Positions 48,600-61,517 of a stretch of 64,000 nucleotides of DNA are shown here, piece after piece. Each line of letters opens with the position of its first letter. Within the stretch, counting starts at the first letter, position 1. Origin of the DNA: Owenia fusiformis. Lineage: Eukaryota; Annelida; Polychaeta; Sabellida; Oweniidae. The notes beneath the pieces were generated by a model. The model did not search any database. It saw nothing but the letters and a program-made list of their open reading frames with translations, and was not told the origin of the DNA. Location of the stretch: NCBI GenBank assembly GCA_903813345.2, contig CAIIXF020000002.1:9794650-9858649 (forward strand), read 5' to 3'. Both the position numbers and the translations under genes were made by a program.

Positions 48600-49430
48600 A
48601 ATCTATAGCTTTAAAAGTGTCTTAATTTTTATGAATATGATAGCTTTAGGTACTGGCATTTAAGTGTGGTTTACATAATGTAACACTTGAGAATAAACTG
48701 TTCAGACAAAGGAGATGTTTTGAAGTCAGAAAGATACAGCTTAATTTATAATGAATTTACATATTAAGAATTTGGGCTTTCAAATATGCTATAATGTTGT
48801 CATAGAAAGAAAACTAAATGTGTTCGATTTAAAGGCTTGAAAGTGCTCAAACAAGGTGACTTTCAGGTTTGTTATGATAATGAATTAAAGTTAATGAGTT
48901 CACTATTGGAACATTATTTCAAAAAATACAATTTTAAGTTTTGGGTCTATTTTTGAAAACTTGGCAACCTACGATTTTGTCGCAAGTCGTTGTTCATCTT
49001 CAAGTAGACAGTAGTTTTCTAAGAATTTCAAAGTTTACATACCAATGGATTGTAATTAGACTGAAATCACTTTCATTTTACAAACTGCCATAATAATGCA
49101 TTTGAGACCATTAAGAATCCTATCATCAAAGCTCAAAGCATCTGTAACAGTCATAGAGTTGTATGATTTTCAACTAGAGACTCTAGTATAAATCCTAGCA
49201 ATCAACAGGAGCATTTTTCATAAAATTCCTGATTTATAAGGATCAACAAGAAAGCCTATAAACCCAAGTGTAATTGTACAGAACTTAAATTGATATGTTT
49301 GAGGTGTAACCCACACCTACTAACACCTGATTTATTAATGAATATCATATGTGGCTAAATCTGGGTTAAACCACAAGTCAATATGAAGGTCAAGATCATT
49401 TATTAAACTCAAACTAGAAGCACAATGTTT
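48600..49430. other. Intergenic or intronic, nothing recognised
   Basis: AT-rich and without repeats or exon-like structures that I can support. Confidence 0.5.
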
Positions 49431-49432
49431 AT

Positions 49433-49634
49433 CAGGCTCGTAGCTAGCTTTTGCCAATGGGGGTTCACTTTCTGAAAATATTCAGGAGGGTTCACACTTG
49501 TCAATTTTGGCACGGAATCACTAGAAAAGTCCTCAAAATGGTGAAAAGCTGCAAGATTTTTTAATGGTCTTTGGACAAGGGGGTTCACTCGCCCCCCCCC
49601 CCCCCCCCCCCCCCCCCTACAAGCTACTGGCCTG
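49433..49634. mobile_element. GCCCGTAGCCAGG element, copy D (inverted orientation)
   Basis: Begins CAGGCTCGTAGCTAGC and ends AAGCTACTGGCCTG, with GGGGGTTCACT and AAAATGGTGAAAA shared (inverted) with copy A. It contains a 26-base C run at 49592-49617. Confidence 0.7.
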
Positions 49635-49639
49635 TTTGT

Positions 49640-51300
49640 GGAGTTGGCTATATTCTGTGTAAAGTGAACCCAGAATCTAGCAGATGAAGCAATCATACTG
49701 GCAAAAGTGATTTCCTCATTTAGTGTTTTAATGTCTTCTTTATGTAAGTAAGGCTTATGCAAAAGAGAAAATCACTATATGTCCTCTAGTGACTGGCATG
49801 TCATGTCCCAGGATGATTAGAAAGCTCCTATATTGTTGGTTGAGGCTCTGATTAGTATTGACAAAGGGAGATAGCCTGTCTCAGCACGCACTGGCATATT
49901 TGTCTTGTGCTTTTGCTGAGTTTTTCAGAAGATCTCGAAATCGGGATGTTGGAATCCATGGGGTTTTCCATACACAATGTTAAAAGAACACTGGTATTTG
50001 CAAAGTGCATTTCTAGCCTTTTTTCAAAAATCTTACTATTTTTAGATATGATACAGCCAAATTATGGGAAAATGTAGGTATTTTGTTATAATATTGTTAA
50101 TATGTTAATTTTGTTAATGAAAAAAGGGGAAATTAGACTCAGATTCCAACAAACAGGGCCCCAGAGACCTGGATAAAGACTCTTTTTTTACCTGATGTTT
50201 ATTGATTATATTTTTTCTTTACCATGTCATGCTTCATCCTTCCTTCAGATTCATACATAAATGATGAAGCATATCTAGACCATGTTTATATAGTTCATCC
50301 ACCAAGAATATGTTGTTCCTTTTTGAGGGAAAAATGATAGTAAGCACAATACACTATAGCTAACTGTATTACAGATTCACATATTTCATCAGTAGGAGTC
50401 AAGGAAATGCTAGAGATATAGACAAGTAGATTAGCATGATGAATAAAACACAATTAGCATGTAGAGCATGTACGGATGATGAGCTATTCCCCTGCAGACG
50501 ATTTCAATCCAATCGTGATCATTTTGTTAATTTTCTCAAAAAATATTGAAGTATATCATTTTCTTGCATTTCTGAACAATTCAGAGTGTTGGCTTTACTC
50601 CAGTCATTTTATTTTTATGAAACTGTCTGTATTTTTCTGAGTATTTGCCATTAGAAAAGATGACTAATGTACGAGTACTACGGAATGATGAGGTATTACG
50701 CCAACATGGATTGCTCAATATAGACTAACAGGCTCCACAACTACCATGCGATCCATTGATATTATACCAATATCAAACCCTTGTTTGACAAAAAACTAAC
50801 TGCTATTGGAATATGTATTATTTATATAATGTATATACAGGTGTATATACATTGAAGGAGAGATCGGGGCTCATATTCCCTTTCTGCGATTGGACCATAA
50901 TGTAAAAATGACCTGGACATTCTTATATTCTTATGACACAGGATTATATAGGATTTGTATGGTCTAGACATTTTTCCGTGAGCAGACAATAAATAACACT
51001 ACATCAGTATGTCATTGTGATGACATCATACTGGCATTACCAAACACCAAACAAACATGTTATTCATTAACAATATAAAGAAGATGTGGTCCCTCACTAC
51101 ATTTTGTTTTACAGACTCACTCATAAGGTCCTATTTAATAATTTATACCTTTTCCAGAATTTCCTCTGAGAGGGATACTGTATTTCTATTACAGTTACAT
51201 TTCCTTGGAATAACTAAATATTGGAAAATACTTGAAAAGATCTGCAACTGATATGCATTCCAGAAAAGGTATATTTAATGTGGCAAGAAATTGGTTATTG
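49640..51300. other. Intergenic, nothing recognised
   Basis: AT-rich with a small palindrome (ATGTATATACAGGTGTATAT, near 50838) and no supported gene. Confidence 0.5.
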
Positions 51301-51309
51301 AATTTATAT

Positions 51310-51723
51310 AATCTGTCTAAGTAGAGCGTATTTGGTACCTAGGATGTTCCACTTAAGAGGTGTTCTACGGAGATTTATTTTAGTTAATTGGTAATATGAC
51401 ATTGAAAAGTGTTCCACTTAGGAGATGTTCTGGTTCCACTTATAGAAGTTCCCTCTACTTAAGTTAGTAAGTAACAGCTTGGAAAAGTGCTCTACCTATT
51501 GAGGTGTTTTGCTTATAGAGATGTTCCACTCAGACAGGTTTTACTGTACAGTAAACCTTTCTATAGAGAACACCTTTGGTAACTCTTAAGTGTTCCATTT
51601 GGGATATGTTCCACTTACAGAGGTTCATTAAACATTAAGTTAGCTGTTTTTGTGGTTCTCAAAAGTGTTCCACTAACAGAGGTGTTCCACTAACAGATGT
51701 GTTCCACTTTACAGGTTCTACTG
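51310..51723. mobile_element. Two abutting pogo/Tigger-like elements
   Basis: The right end of one (CAGGTTTTACTG) and the left end of the next (CAGTAAACCTTTC, from 51551) share a single TA at 51549-51550. The second closes with ACAGGTTCTACTG at 51723. Both carry repeated GTGTTCCACTTA phrases and no coding sequence. Confidence 0.75.
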
Positions 51724-52262
51724 TACATATGATTTGCATTTCCAGAATTGGTTGTAGGGAGCCTCCTTATCAGGCTTTATTGGTAAAATCAAATGTATGA
51801 GACAGCTCACTTGGGTTATTGGTAGATCGTGACTTAATAGATCATATACCTCCTGCGAGACTCGGGATAATCTATGCTTTATACTTTAACCTCACATAGG
51901 CTAATGTTGATGGCGGATCAATGCATAATATTGAAAATAGCAATCATTCAATGATACAGCATCATAATGTTATCAGGACCAAATAGAAATAGATCGAGAA
52001 AAAATCTTTTTATTTTGCATATACATCAGATACACTGATCCATTGTTTTGACTCAGAAGACCAATTTTAGCCATGAAAATAGAGAGGAAAAGGCAAAAAA
52101 ATGAATAGGATATCAGGTAGACATTTTATTTTTGTCCTTACTGAATTGCAGATGCAGACAATACAAAAAGAGTACAATGTATTACAAAAGCATTACAAAT
52201 AGCATTTCTAATTGAACTAAGATCAATCAGTGTGATAAGAATTTTTAAGCTGTCCATTTTTA

Positions 52263-52402
52263 TTACAATTCCAAATAATTATTCATGGAATGTGTAATAT
52301 ATTTCCACGTTTTAAGTGGATATTTACACATGGTGTCAGCATATTTGTAAAATTTATATTGATGACATTTCCCCAATTTGTTTTTCTTTTCTAAAAGTAC
52401 AA
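52263..52402 (-). other. Weak terminal-exon candidate, unrecognised
   Basis: On the minus strand the acceptor-like TTGTACTTTTAG is followed by about 43 open codons and a TAA that overlaps the start of AATAAA (52259-52265). No family is recognised and no partner exon was found. AT-rich composition makes a chance match likely. Confidence 0.15.
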
Positions 52403-52790
52403 AGCTATGCACTGAATGTACTGAACTGAACGTCATATATTGAATTTTCAGGTCTTTGACCACCATAGGGACTTTTAATGATCCATTTGTGTGTAATCTC
52501 ACAAATCAGATTGATTGAATCCTTGTTTATGAGATTCCTGATTGATTCTCTTGAGGATAAAACAACAACTGTCCTAGCTGTACTTGTGATTTGAGCAATT
52601 AAAGAGAGAATCAGATATATCGAGCAGGCCAACAAAAAATTGTTTCAATTTTAGAATATTTCTGGCTCATGTCACTCCTTGGCTTGTCTATTTTCTAAAA
52701 ATCCCCAAAGTGCAAAGTGTAATTTTGTCAACCCCATAGATCTCATTCTGCCTTTAAAATGTTCTTTCCTCTAACATATTTTACATGTAT

Positions 52791-52950
52791 CGTAAAACCT
52801 GTCTAATCCTAACGCTACTTGGACTGTCCAAAAGTGCTCATATTAGCCAGTGTTCACATTGCAAGGTTTCTTAATATATCTGTCAGTGGGATAGGAGGAC
52901 AGAGAAAAAGTGTTCACATTGAGAGGTGTTCAGATATAGAGGTTTCACTG
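52791..52950. mobile_element. pogo/Tigger-like repeat
   Basis: CGTAAAACCTGTCTAATCC at the left and AGAGGTTTCACTG at the right, with AGTGTTCACATTG phrases repeated inside. Confidence 0.7.
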
Positions 52951-53375
52951 TTTCCTTCTTTCTTTAGAGCTCAAAGTTGATATTAATTCTGTGCTTCAAG
53001 GGCTTTTGAAAAATCTAACTGTATAATATGGGATCCCTGTCTTAGTACATACTTGAATTGAACATGGGCTTTTAGAGATTCTTATAAAAAAACTGGTGTA
53101 TGATATATTTTTAGCAACTAATATTATATAATGATGCTCTTTTGCATGCTTACAGAATATTAATTGCATTCATTTCCATCTATTAAGAATAAATCACATA
53201 ACAACATAATGTTTTCTAGGAACGCATCTGGAATGTAAATGAGACACTTAGTATGAAGTCAGTAATGTAATGTAACATGACATTAGGAAACCAGATCCAT
53301 TTTTCACTAAGTTTAATTAAAAACCAAGCTCTGGGAATGTCTATCATGGCATCGTGACTTCTCAAAATACAAGTA

Positions 53376-53603
53376 CAGTGAATCCTGTATATCTGAACAC
53401 CTCGCTTATATGAACATGTCTTAATGTGAACACTTTTTCTGAGTCACAAATTTGACTTACATGTTAATAAAACCAACTTATCCAAACACTTTTGGGCGGT
53501 CCAAGAGATGTTCGATTAGCCAGGTTTTACTGTAGAGTAATACTTGTTCAATCCAAACACCTATAAGACCTGTGAAAAGTTTTTGGATATACAGGTTTCA
53601 CTG
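53376..53603. mobile_element. pogo/Tigger-like element with a second partial copy
   Basis: TA|CAGTGAATCCTGTATA to CAGGTTTTACTG|TA (53532), then a partial copy ending TACAGGTTTCACTG|TA at 53603. 'GAACACC' and 'CCAAACAC' phrases repeat inside. Confidence 0.75.
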
Positions 53604-53609
53604 TATAAT

Positions 53610-55065
53610 GGAAATATATTAGAGTAACTATGGGACGAATTGAAGGATAAGAGGAATAATGTACTTACATATTGCACAATATAGAAAACAGAAAATGAGC
53701 CTGGCCATAGGAAATCAGGTCTTATCACAACAATTAAAATTGTGCTACAGAGCCAAAAATGTGCCTAAGATTAAGAGGAAAATGTGCTAAATTCAAATCC
53801 AACTTTTTGGTCTATATATGCAAGGAAAAATTGTTAAGACGCAAAGCCATGGCTAATTTGAAAGGTCTCTTTGTGCTTTTTAAGATAAAAAAAATATATA
53901 TTGAAAAAGTCTGTGATAAGACCCCTTTTCCTGTGGCCTGGCTCAAATATTGAAACAGCTTGGAATGAAATATTATAGCAGTCCTGTAATTGATACTTTT
54001 ACATGTAATTGTGAAGTAATATCACCAAATGAGACACATTTTATTCAAATTGGATCTCGAAGAAATTGTTCGGAATAAGACCTGATTAACTTTTCCTAAG
54101 AGGCTTTGTAATAAATCCTAGCTGATAAAAACAATATTTATGGTTTCAATTATGAAAAGCGGAAATTATGGAAATATATTGCCGTTCAGTGAGTGTTCAT
54201 TGAGGAGCAGTATACTGTTTTAATTAGGCATTGTTTTCTCGCTCCTCTACTCCACATATATGACAAGTATGATAGTCAGAGAATTTCCTTACTTTTTCTA
54301 AAGGAAAATGCCTGTAGGCGACTTCAAATGATCTCCGTTTTACCAGTTATATATTGATCAGTTTTCTCTTACAATATTTTTCAACATATCTGGAAATATT
54401 AGTTTTAGCATATGAGGATTTCAGACAAATTACAGGCAAGTTGACTTGTTATTTCCCTGCATATGCTGAAAATTAGACTCCAGATTAGCATTAACTAACT
54501 TTGGTCCCCTGGGACTAAGCTATAATGTCACACCCTGATTGGCATTCACATGATATAGATTATAAGTAATTGAGAAGAGGTCTCTTGGTTCTATCATATC
54601 ATAATGACCCAACTTGAGTCCAATTTAAAAGTTAAAGGGCAGATCTGTAGCTAGCTATTGTCAAGGGGTTCATATTTGACAACTTTTGCCCAAATTCACT
54701 TGGGCACAGAATGGTGAAAAACTACATTATTTTGAAAGAGTTTTTGCTCAAGTGAGATTCGCTTGCATCCCCGAAGTGAAAGGGGCGCAGACTAATGAAA
54801 TAACCAACATAACTGATAATTTGATGTTTTGAAAAATCAAAAAATTAATTGTTTCTACGATTTATAAATACATTCCTCTTTAGATACTATTGAACGCTAT
54901 TCTTTGTTGATATGTTCTTTGCAGTGCTGAGAACAAATCAAAGGTTATTTTTGTTTATCTACCTACATTTCCAACTTTAGCTCTGCCCATGTCTTTTTAT
55001 CTGTGTAGCATTTGGCTTTTGGTCTTATTAGACTAAAACATGCCAGAAAAAGCTTCCAGATAGTC
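53610..55065. other. Intergenic, one degraded repeat
   Basis: No gene supported. 54640-54770 resembles a very diverged inverted copy of the GCCCGTAGCCAGG element (CTGTAGCTAGC, TTCACTTGGGCACAGAATGG, TGAAAAACTACAT). Confidence 0.5.
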
Positions 55066-55073
55066 ACAATAAG

Positions 55074-55819
55074 TTATCCCGTTCCAGGACTATAGTCCTG
55101 TACGGAGCCCATACATTTGCCTGTACGATTACAACTTGGGAGAATTATCTACGCCCCTTCCACTTAAGAAACCTACCTCAATGCATTCTAGAACTCAAAA
55201 TGTAACTTTTAATATATTGGAACCGCCGATTGTCTGGGTTAGTTGGCAGAACGAGGTCTTTTTGTTTCTTATGGCTCTTTTGGTCGAAGTTCGATTAAGA
55301 TGGCGGTTATAACGGAATTTCCCGAACTCTTCCGTAATAGCACGAACTTGGTTTTTCGTTACTTCACTTCCATGTAAAATGGATTTGTTTCCGGTAAGAA
55401 ACATTGTTTAACCATTCGGTATACAGTTAAGAGCATAGGAAATCGACATGGCAGTAAATATTGAAAATATTGTCCGAAATTTTCGAAATTCCCTCTTACC
55501 CGAAACAAATCCATTTTACACGGAAGTGACGTAACGAAAAACCAAGTTCGTGCTATTACGGAAGAGTTCGGGAAATTCCGTTATAACCGCCATCTTAATC
55601 GAACTTCGACCAAAAGAGCCATAAGAAACAAAAAGACCTCGTTCTGCCAACTAACCCAGACAATCGGCGGTTCCAATATATTAAAAGTTACATTTTGAGT
55701 TCTAGAATGCATTGAGGTAGGTTTCTTAAGTGGAAGGGGCGTAGATAATTCTTCCAAGTTGTAATCGTACAGGCAAATGTATGGGCTCCGTACAGGACTA
55801 TAGTCCTGGAACGGGATAA
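55074..55819. mobile_element. 746-bp near-perfect foldback with 8-bp target duplication
   Basis: TTATCCCGTTCCAGGACTAT and its inverse end the element. Arms of over 300 bp (55074-55395 and about 55495-55819) are almost identical. The octamer ACAATAAG flanks both sides (55066-55073 and 55820-55827). It is the same family as 17656-18909. High arm identity suggests recent activity or ongoing arm homogenisation. Reading frames on both strands are mirror products of the arms. Confidence 0.9.
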
Positions 55820-55829
55820 ACAATAAGAT

Positions 55830-58180
55830 AATGAACATCATGACCTTTAATTCTCTATGTAATCAATACAAGGAGAAAAATCAATGCCAAAATAGCAGAA
55901 ACAATCTGAAATAGGAAATGGGGTGGTTCTAATTTTGAAGTCTTGCAAGAGTTCTATGGACCCCTCCCCCTTCTGGACCCCCCCCCCCCCTATCGCCTCC
56001 AGATTCAAGGTATGTTTGAATGTAATACATTCAAGTATTGGGGCAAAATATAGAGACTTGCTCGGATAACAATGCATTTTAAACTGGGAAGTTTCAGCTA
56101 CTATCTTCGGTTTCAATTATCTCGTTCTGACAAGATTTGTGTGTATAGTCACATCAGACCATTGCAACTTCAGTTCCCAATACCCCCATAAATAACATAG
56201 GAAATTGAGTTGGTGTACTGTCTGACTGGGTGCTTTAAGTCCTGCTCCAAGCCTCCCCCCCCACACACACACACACTTCAACAACAGTTGTTGAAGTAGA
56301 TAAGGGAGGGGTCTAAGACCTTGACGCAAGACTAGAGTGCCTTGTACTTTGGGGCACCTTGCAAGTTTTGTAAAATCATTAATTTGAAGTAATTGGTAAC
56401 TCAGGTGCAAACAGCTATAGTATCTGGTAGGTTATTTTTGATGCTTCTTCCTTGGCTTAAAGTAAATATCCTGGTCATGCTCAATCCAGATTCGTTCTCA
56501 TTAAACTTTGTATGGTCTTGCTCATTTTTGTGTGATTATATACCAATTTAAAGCTGATTTTATTTAACTTTGTTATTTCTCATGTTATACATGATTTACT
56601 GCTGTTTTGCATTATAAGTTATAGGGTACCTTGATTTTTAATTGGTGGGTGGCTGTATTCCTGCTAAGTTTGGGTTTATTTTTGATATGGTTTGTTATAA
56701 AAACAACCAGGTTGATAATGGTCATGCCAGATTGGTATCCAGCAAAATATAGAGATGAAAAATGAAAAAAATGAGAGCAAATTATTTCAAATAATACCAC
56801 CATTTCACATGTTGGGCTAAAATGAGACAATCTCGAATCAGTGCCAGACTATTAATAAATCAAAACAAACTACGTAAGTAGAACATAAATACACATCATA
56901 TTTGAAAAAGCTGTATCGATTGACAGTGGATCTTTTGACTGAAGTGAATGACATTAGCACTCTGCATACGGCACCAAACCTTAGTAAGCAGCGTGTATTC
57001 CAATAATTGTTTTTGTGGCACATTGATTTCTCTGGAACTCAGTTTTGTATTCTGACACTTTTAAGTTCTTAAAGTGTCACAATATGACAAGCTTTAGCAG
57101 AAATAATCTCCTTCGAAATGATTTGTTTATTAGTTGTATTGTTCTCATTTGAGGCAGATAAGTGTTTTCAATTTACTTGTTTGACAGATTTGTTTATTCA
57201 GATAGTGACTTACTTGGAAGATCCTTTTGAGACTATGTAGACGCTAAATTGTGATATTACCATGGTTACCATGCATTTGTGACATCAATGGAGATTGCCA
57301 ATTGAACTAAATTCTGTTCTTCATACAAATCATGACAATTATACATTTTTATGTCACCATCACAAGTGGTAAGATATTGTTATATATGAATTGATCTCAT
57401 TGTGACATTGACCTTGAAGTGTGACCTTGACCCCCCTCCCCCATGACATACAACCTTACATTGAATACATCTACACGTCACATACTCTTTTGACATTATA
57501 TTTGGTTATCTTGCAGAAAAAGTATGTCGTCTTAGCATTAGGGAAATATTGCCATAGTAACAAAAACACTCTGGAAATACAAAGTTTCCATAGAAACAAC
57601 CACAAGTATCTGTTCATATTGATTTAACCTGATGGTAATGAGTACTGGTCATGATCGATTATATCTAAATTTTCCCAGCAATTCAGACTTCTTGGGTCTT
57701 AATTGTACAAATGGGAGTAGTAGCTTATTACATGTGAAATCAAAATTGTTCTTGTTATTTTAAAACACTTGTTCAGCTCATAGTTTATAACAGAAATGTA
57801 AATAGATGCGATCTTTTATGACCTACCACCCTTTAAAGATTGAAAGATATTTTTTGTCTATTTTGATAATTATGTCACCATTCCTATGTTATGGTATTAC
57901 ATGCTCATCAAATATAAAATGTTAAATGAAATAAAAGCATAGTCAGCAGTTTCATTAGTTGGCAGCACAAATGAAAACAACAGACAAAATTATTAAAAAC
58001 TATATTTTTCAGAAAAAGTTTCAAAATCCTTCAAACACAATAGAGCAAATCAACTGTATCAAGATAACAAAAATGAAAACAGGCAAAATTATTAGAATTT
58101 ATTAAAGTTGCAACAATCATAAAAAATAACAGACAAAACCATCTGTTGCATGCTGCAGATAGATTCAACCCCTGGTACTA
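55830..58180. other. Intergenic, simple repeats only
   Basis: Contains C runs (55978-55990, about 56255), a CA tract, and the palindrome CTTCAACAACAGTTGTTGAAG near 56275. TTTTTATGTCACCA at 57347 resembles the start of sequence at 47318, hinting at another dispersed repeat. No gene is supported. Confidence 0.5.
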
Positions 58181-59661
58181 TTAGGTGATGGGCTAGCTCT
58201 TAATTTGCGGTATGGAGGTAGAATTTTGGAGACCATGCTAGTTACATCCTAATTTGTAATTCTCACCACAATTTGGCAATAATTAAGCAAAATTTTACAG
58301 CGTTTAGGAAAGAATCGTTATTTATACCCCCCACGTGACAAAAGTAGGGGGTACATAGAAAATAATTAATAACTTTACAAAAACATTATGAATAACCACA
58401 TTATTTTCAGAATATATGCACATATATGTCATTAATAACTGGTAAAAAATTGGTGACTATAGGTATGATGGTTGCTATGGAAACATAATGTGATTGTCAA
58501 AATTTGCTAATTTGTGTCTATTTTGGGGGGCTCGTTAACGAAAAAATGCTATGTAAGCAAGTTATGCTGCAAAAATAGCATTGATTTAAGGTTTAGAAAA
58601 TTGCATATATATGTCCTGCATGCATTAAAATTGGAATGATGATTGAGTCTCAATCAGAAATATTTAAAAAAAAAATTTCTATGACCCACCCCCTCTAAAT
58701 AATCAAAAGTGGGCGTGGCATTTAAGTGAATGATCAAGCCTACTTAACAGTAGATAACTTCAATTGTATAGCCTGTATTATCACAATTTCAACAGAATGT
58801 AGGATTCTGGTATCAGTTAACAGTTTATATGATTTTGTTCATCCCCTCAATATTCATAACCCCTCCTTCGTCACCACCACCCCTCCCGCGTGACAAAAGT
58901 AGGGGATACCTTGAAAATGATTAATAATATTTACAACAATGCAGCGAATAACCATCAATTTTTCAGACAGGATAAATGTATATGTCATCAGTAATTGAAA
59001 AAATTCTTGGTAACTATAGGTATGATAGTTTCTAAACAGGATTTGATCGTCACAACTTGTGAAGATATTGGGAGGGGGGGGGGCTGGTTCACAAAGAATA
59101 CTATGCTAGCGAATTCTGCTGCAAAATTAGCATTGTTTTAAGGTTTAGAAAACTGCATATGTATGTCCTGCATGCATTAAAATGAAATGGTGATTGGGTT
59201 TCAATTAGATTTTTTAGATTTCACTATGACCCATCCTTCTTTATAATCCAAAGTGAGCGTGACATTTAACTGTATGATCAAACCTACTTAATAGTTCAAC
59301 ATTTCTATACAATGTAGGCAACAGTTAACTTTTTATCATTTTGTTCATCCCCAAATATTTATGCCACTCCCCTCGTCTTAACATACTAAAAAAATTACAC
59401 ATGTATATGTCATAAGTAACTGGAAAAAGATTATGGTGATTATAGGTTTGATGGTTGCTATGGAAAAAGGATTCGATTGTCAAACAAAGGACCGCATGTT
59501 GTTTGTAGAATGAATCGGGTTAAAAACATCAATACACTTTAAACCATTTTATTGACTATAAAACTGCACCATATTATCCCCAAAAGATATTTCTCTTTTC
59601 AAGGATTATCTATGGATTAACACCCAGGTTTTTTTATTTTTAAACTTCAGAGGGCTGGGAA

Positions 59662-61517
59662 TCATTGATTATGGTCATATATATGCTGTTTTAAAATAGG
59701 TTTAATGTATGCCAATAATTTCTCCTTATTCCCTACAATTTTCTCTTTGAGGAATTCCCATAGCAATCCTATGGTATTGTTCCAAGCAGATTTTGAGATA
59801 ACAGGAAAGTTAAGCATTAATACACACCTCATTGGGTTGTGATATAAACCAAAATAATACATCTCTTCATCACTTCTGATCATCAGAACCATGCCTGCTA
59901 CCATATAATGTATCTTCTGACATTGCTTAGTGTAGATACAATATTTCCTGGTGTCAAATCTTAGCAAGATGATGGGGGGATGTACCATAAAAGGAGGTCA
60001 CGGGGTAGGTACAATGCTGTCAAAATCAAAACCTCAACAATACAACCAACAATCAACAGGCACGCAAAGTTCCTTATTGGTATTAAAAAGATTCAGTCAC
60101 AAACATGTTGTTTATGATGATCAATGATGAAGATAACAGTTAACGTCCATTTGACAGCTTCACAGGCAACAGTACCGTAAAATTACATACAGTTGTGTAT
60201 CTCCAACAGTATGTTATGGTACTGTTTGGGCTATGGTACTGTATGGTATGGTAATATATGGTACCAGACTAAAATAGTATTGTACAGTACCATGGACACT
60301 GAACACCACCATAATAGAATGGCACTGTACGGCACTATTAATGTACCATGAGTGCAGATTGGTGGTGTTTATCAAGCCATTTGATATCACAGAATCAAGA
60401 CTCCTATGCATATCATCAGGACTTCCAGCACTTACTCAAGTCAAAAAATCCACCCAGTGTTAGGAGCTATTGCTTCTTAAGAATTTGTTAAATGCCCGTA
60501 TTAGGATCAATACTAAATCATTTGATGCGCCCAAATCAAGATGAAGAAACACCATTCAGTTTGTAATAAAAACTCATGGAGAGCCATGGAATCATGGAAA
60601 GTCCATGAGGACAGATTCTATGGTGCTTAGCAAAAAGCAAATTGTAGTTATCCAGGGAGAAGGGTGTGTCACAACTTACAAAACAGTGAAAGTGTTTGTG
60701 GCAACATGTCCTTTTACCAAGTAGCCAAATTTCCAAACACATTTCGTCAACTGGCTGATGTTCCATTCTCTGGTGTTTCAAAGTACAGTGATATATCAAT
60801 CATGTTCTGATATGTAACTCAGTATTGGACAGTCTTTCCAAACTTTCCATTCTTCATGTCATTCTTAAATGTTTGGTACTTTGTGATAACTCATTGTTTT
60901 CAATATCAACTAAGGCTTTAGTTGAAGTAGCAGTAATATAAGTTATTGAATGATTTGAAATGCAATACAGTATATATTCTGCTCGAGAAATTCTGTGTTG
61001 GAAAGAGACAAAGTCGAGTGCCAATACATAATATTGAGAGCAGAATATATCCTGTATTGCACCTCAAATCATTCTATAACGTTTTTATTGTGTGGTCTTA
61101 GGCCAATACATTTTACTCAGAAGGTAATTCCTATGAAATATTCTGTATTGCTACTGAGATTGTCCCCTCCGTCCCAATATTTTCTGTATTGCTAAGGAGA
61201 TGATCAATAAGGACAATCTCAGTAGCAATACAGATTGGTACAGAACAAGAACTGACCAATCAGAGGGCTTCATTTTACAGATCATACGATAAGTAAGCTG
61301 AATTCTCTCCAGATTCATGGAATTTTGAAATCAACAAGGATTCCAATTCCTCATTCCTGACTTTATGAACTCTGAAGGCCTTGTTGAAGTGTTTTCCACT
61401 ACCATCAATTGAACTGCAAATATCTAAGATTCTATAAGAATCTCCTCGAACCCTTAATCTCATATATTTTCCCACAGCACAAAAGGGTATGAACTGTCCC
61501 CAATCTAATGAAAGCAT
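59662..61517 (-). other. Cluster of unrecognised minus-strand reading frames inside the inverted element
   Basis: Frames at 61275-61517, 60536-60799 and 59662-59988 share one strand and look more protein-like than others in the window. The first has WGQFIPFCAVGKYMRLRVRG and KAFRVHKVRNEELESLLISK. The second ends at a possible donor (TTTT|GTAAGTTG, 60679). The third holds 108 codons. They could be exons or remnants of element-encoded or captured sequence. I recognise no family and cannot join them confidently, and hairpins at 60940-61082 and 61140-61235 separate them. Confidence 0.25.
60940..61235. repeat. Two adjacent hairpins
   Basis: GAATGATTTGAAATGCAATA and TATATTCTGC have inverted partners by 61082. 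TATTGCTACTGAGATTGTCC at about 61145 is inverted at about 61213. All lie within the long-arm element. Confidence 0.75.

Noticed and set aside
55195-55841. Frames of 69 and 86 codons in the 55074-55819 foldback
   Set aside because: They are mirror-image products of the inverted arms and show no protein signature.
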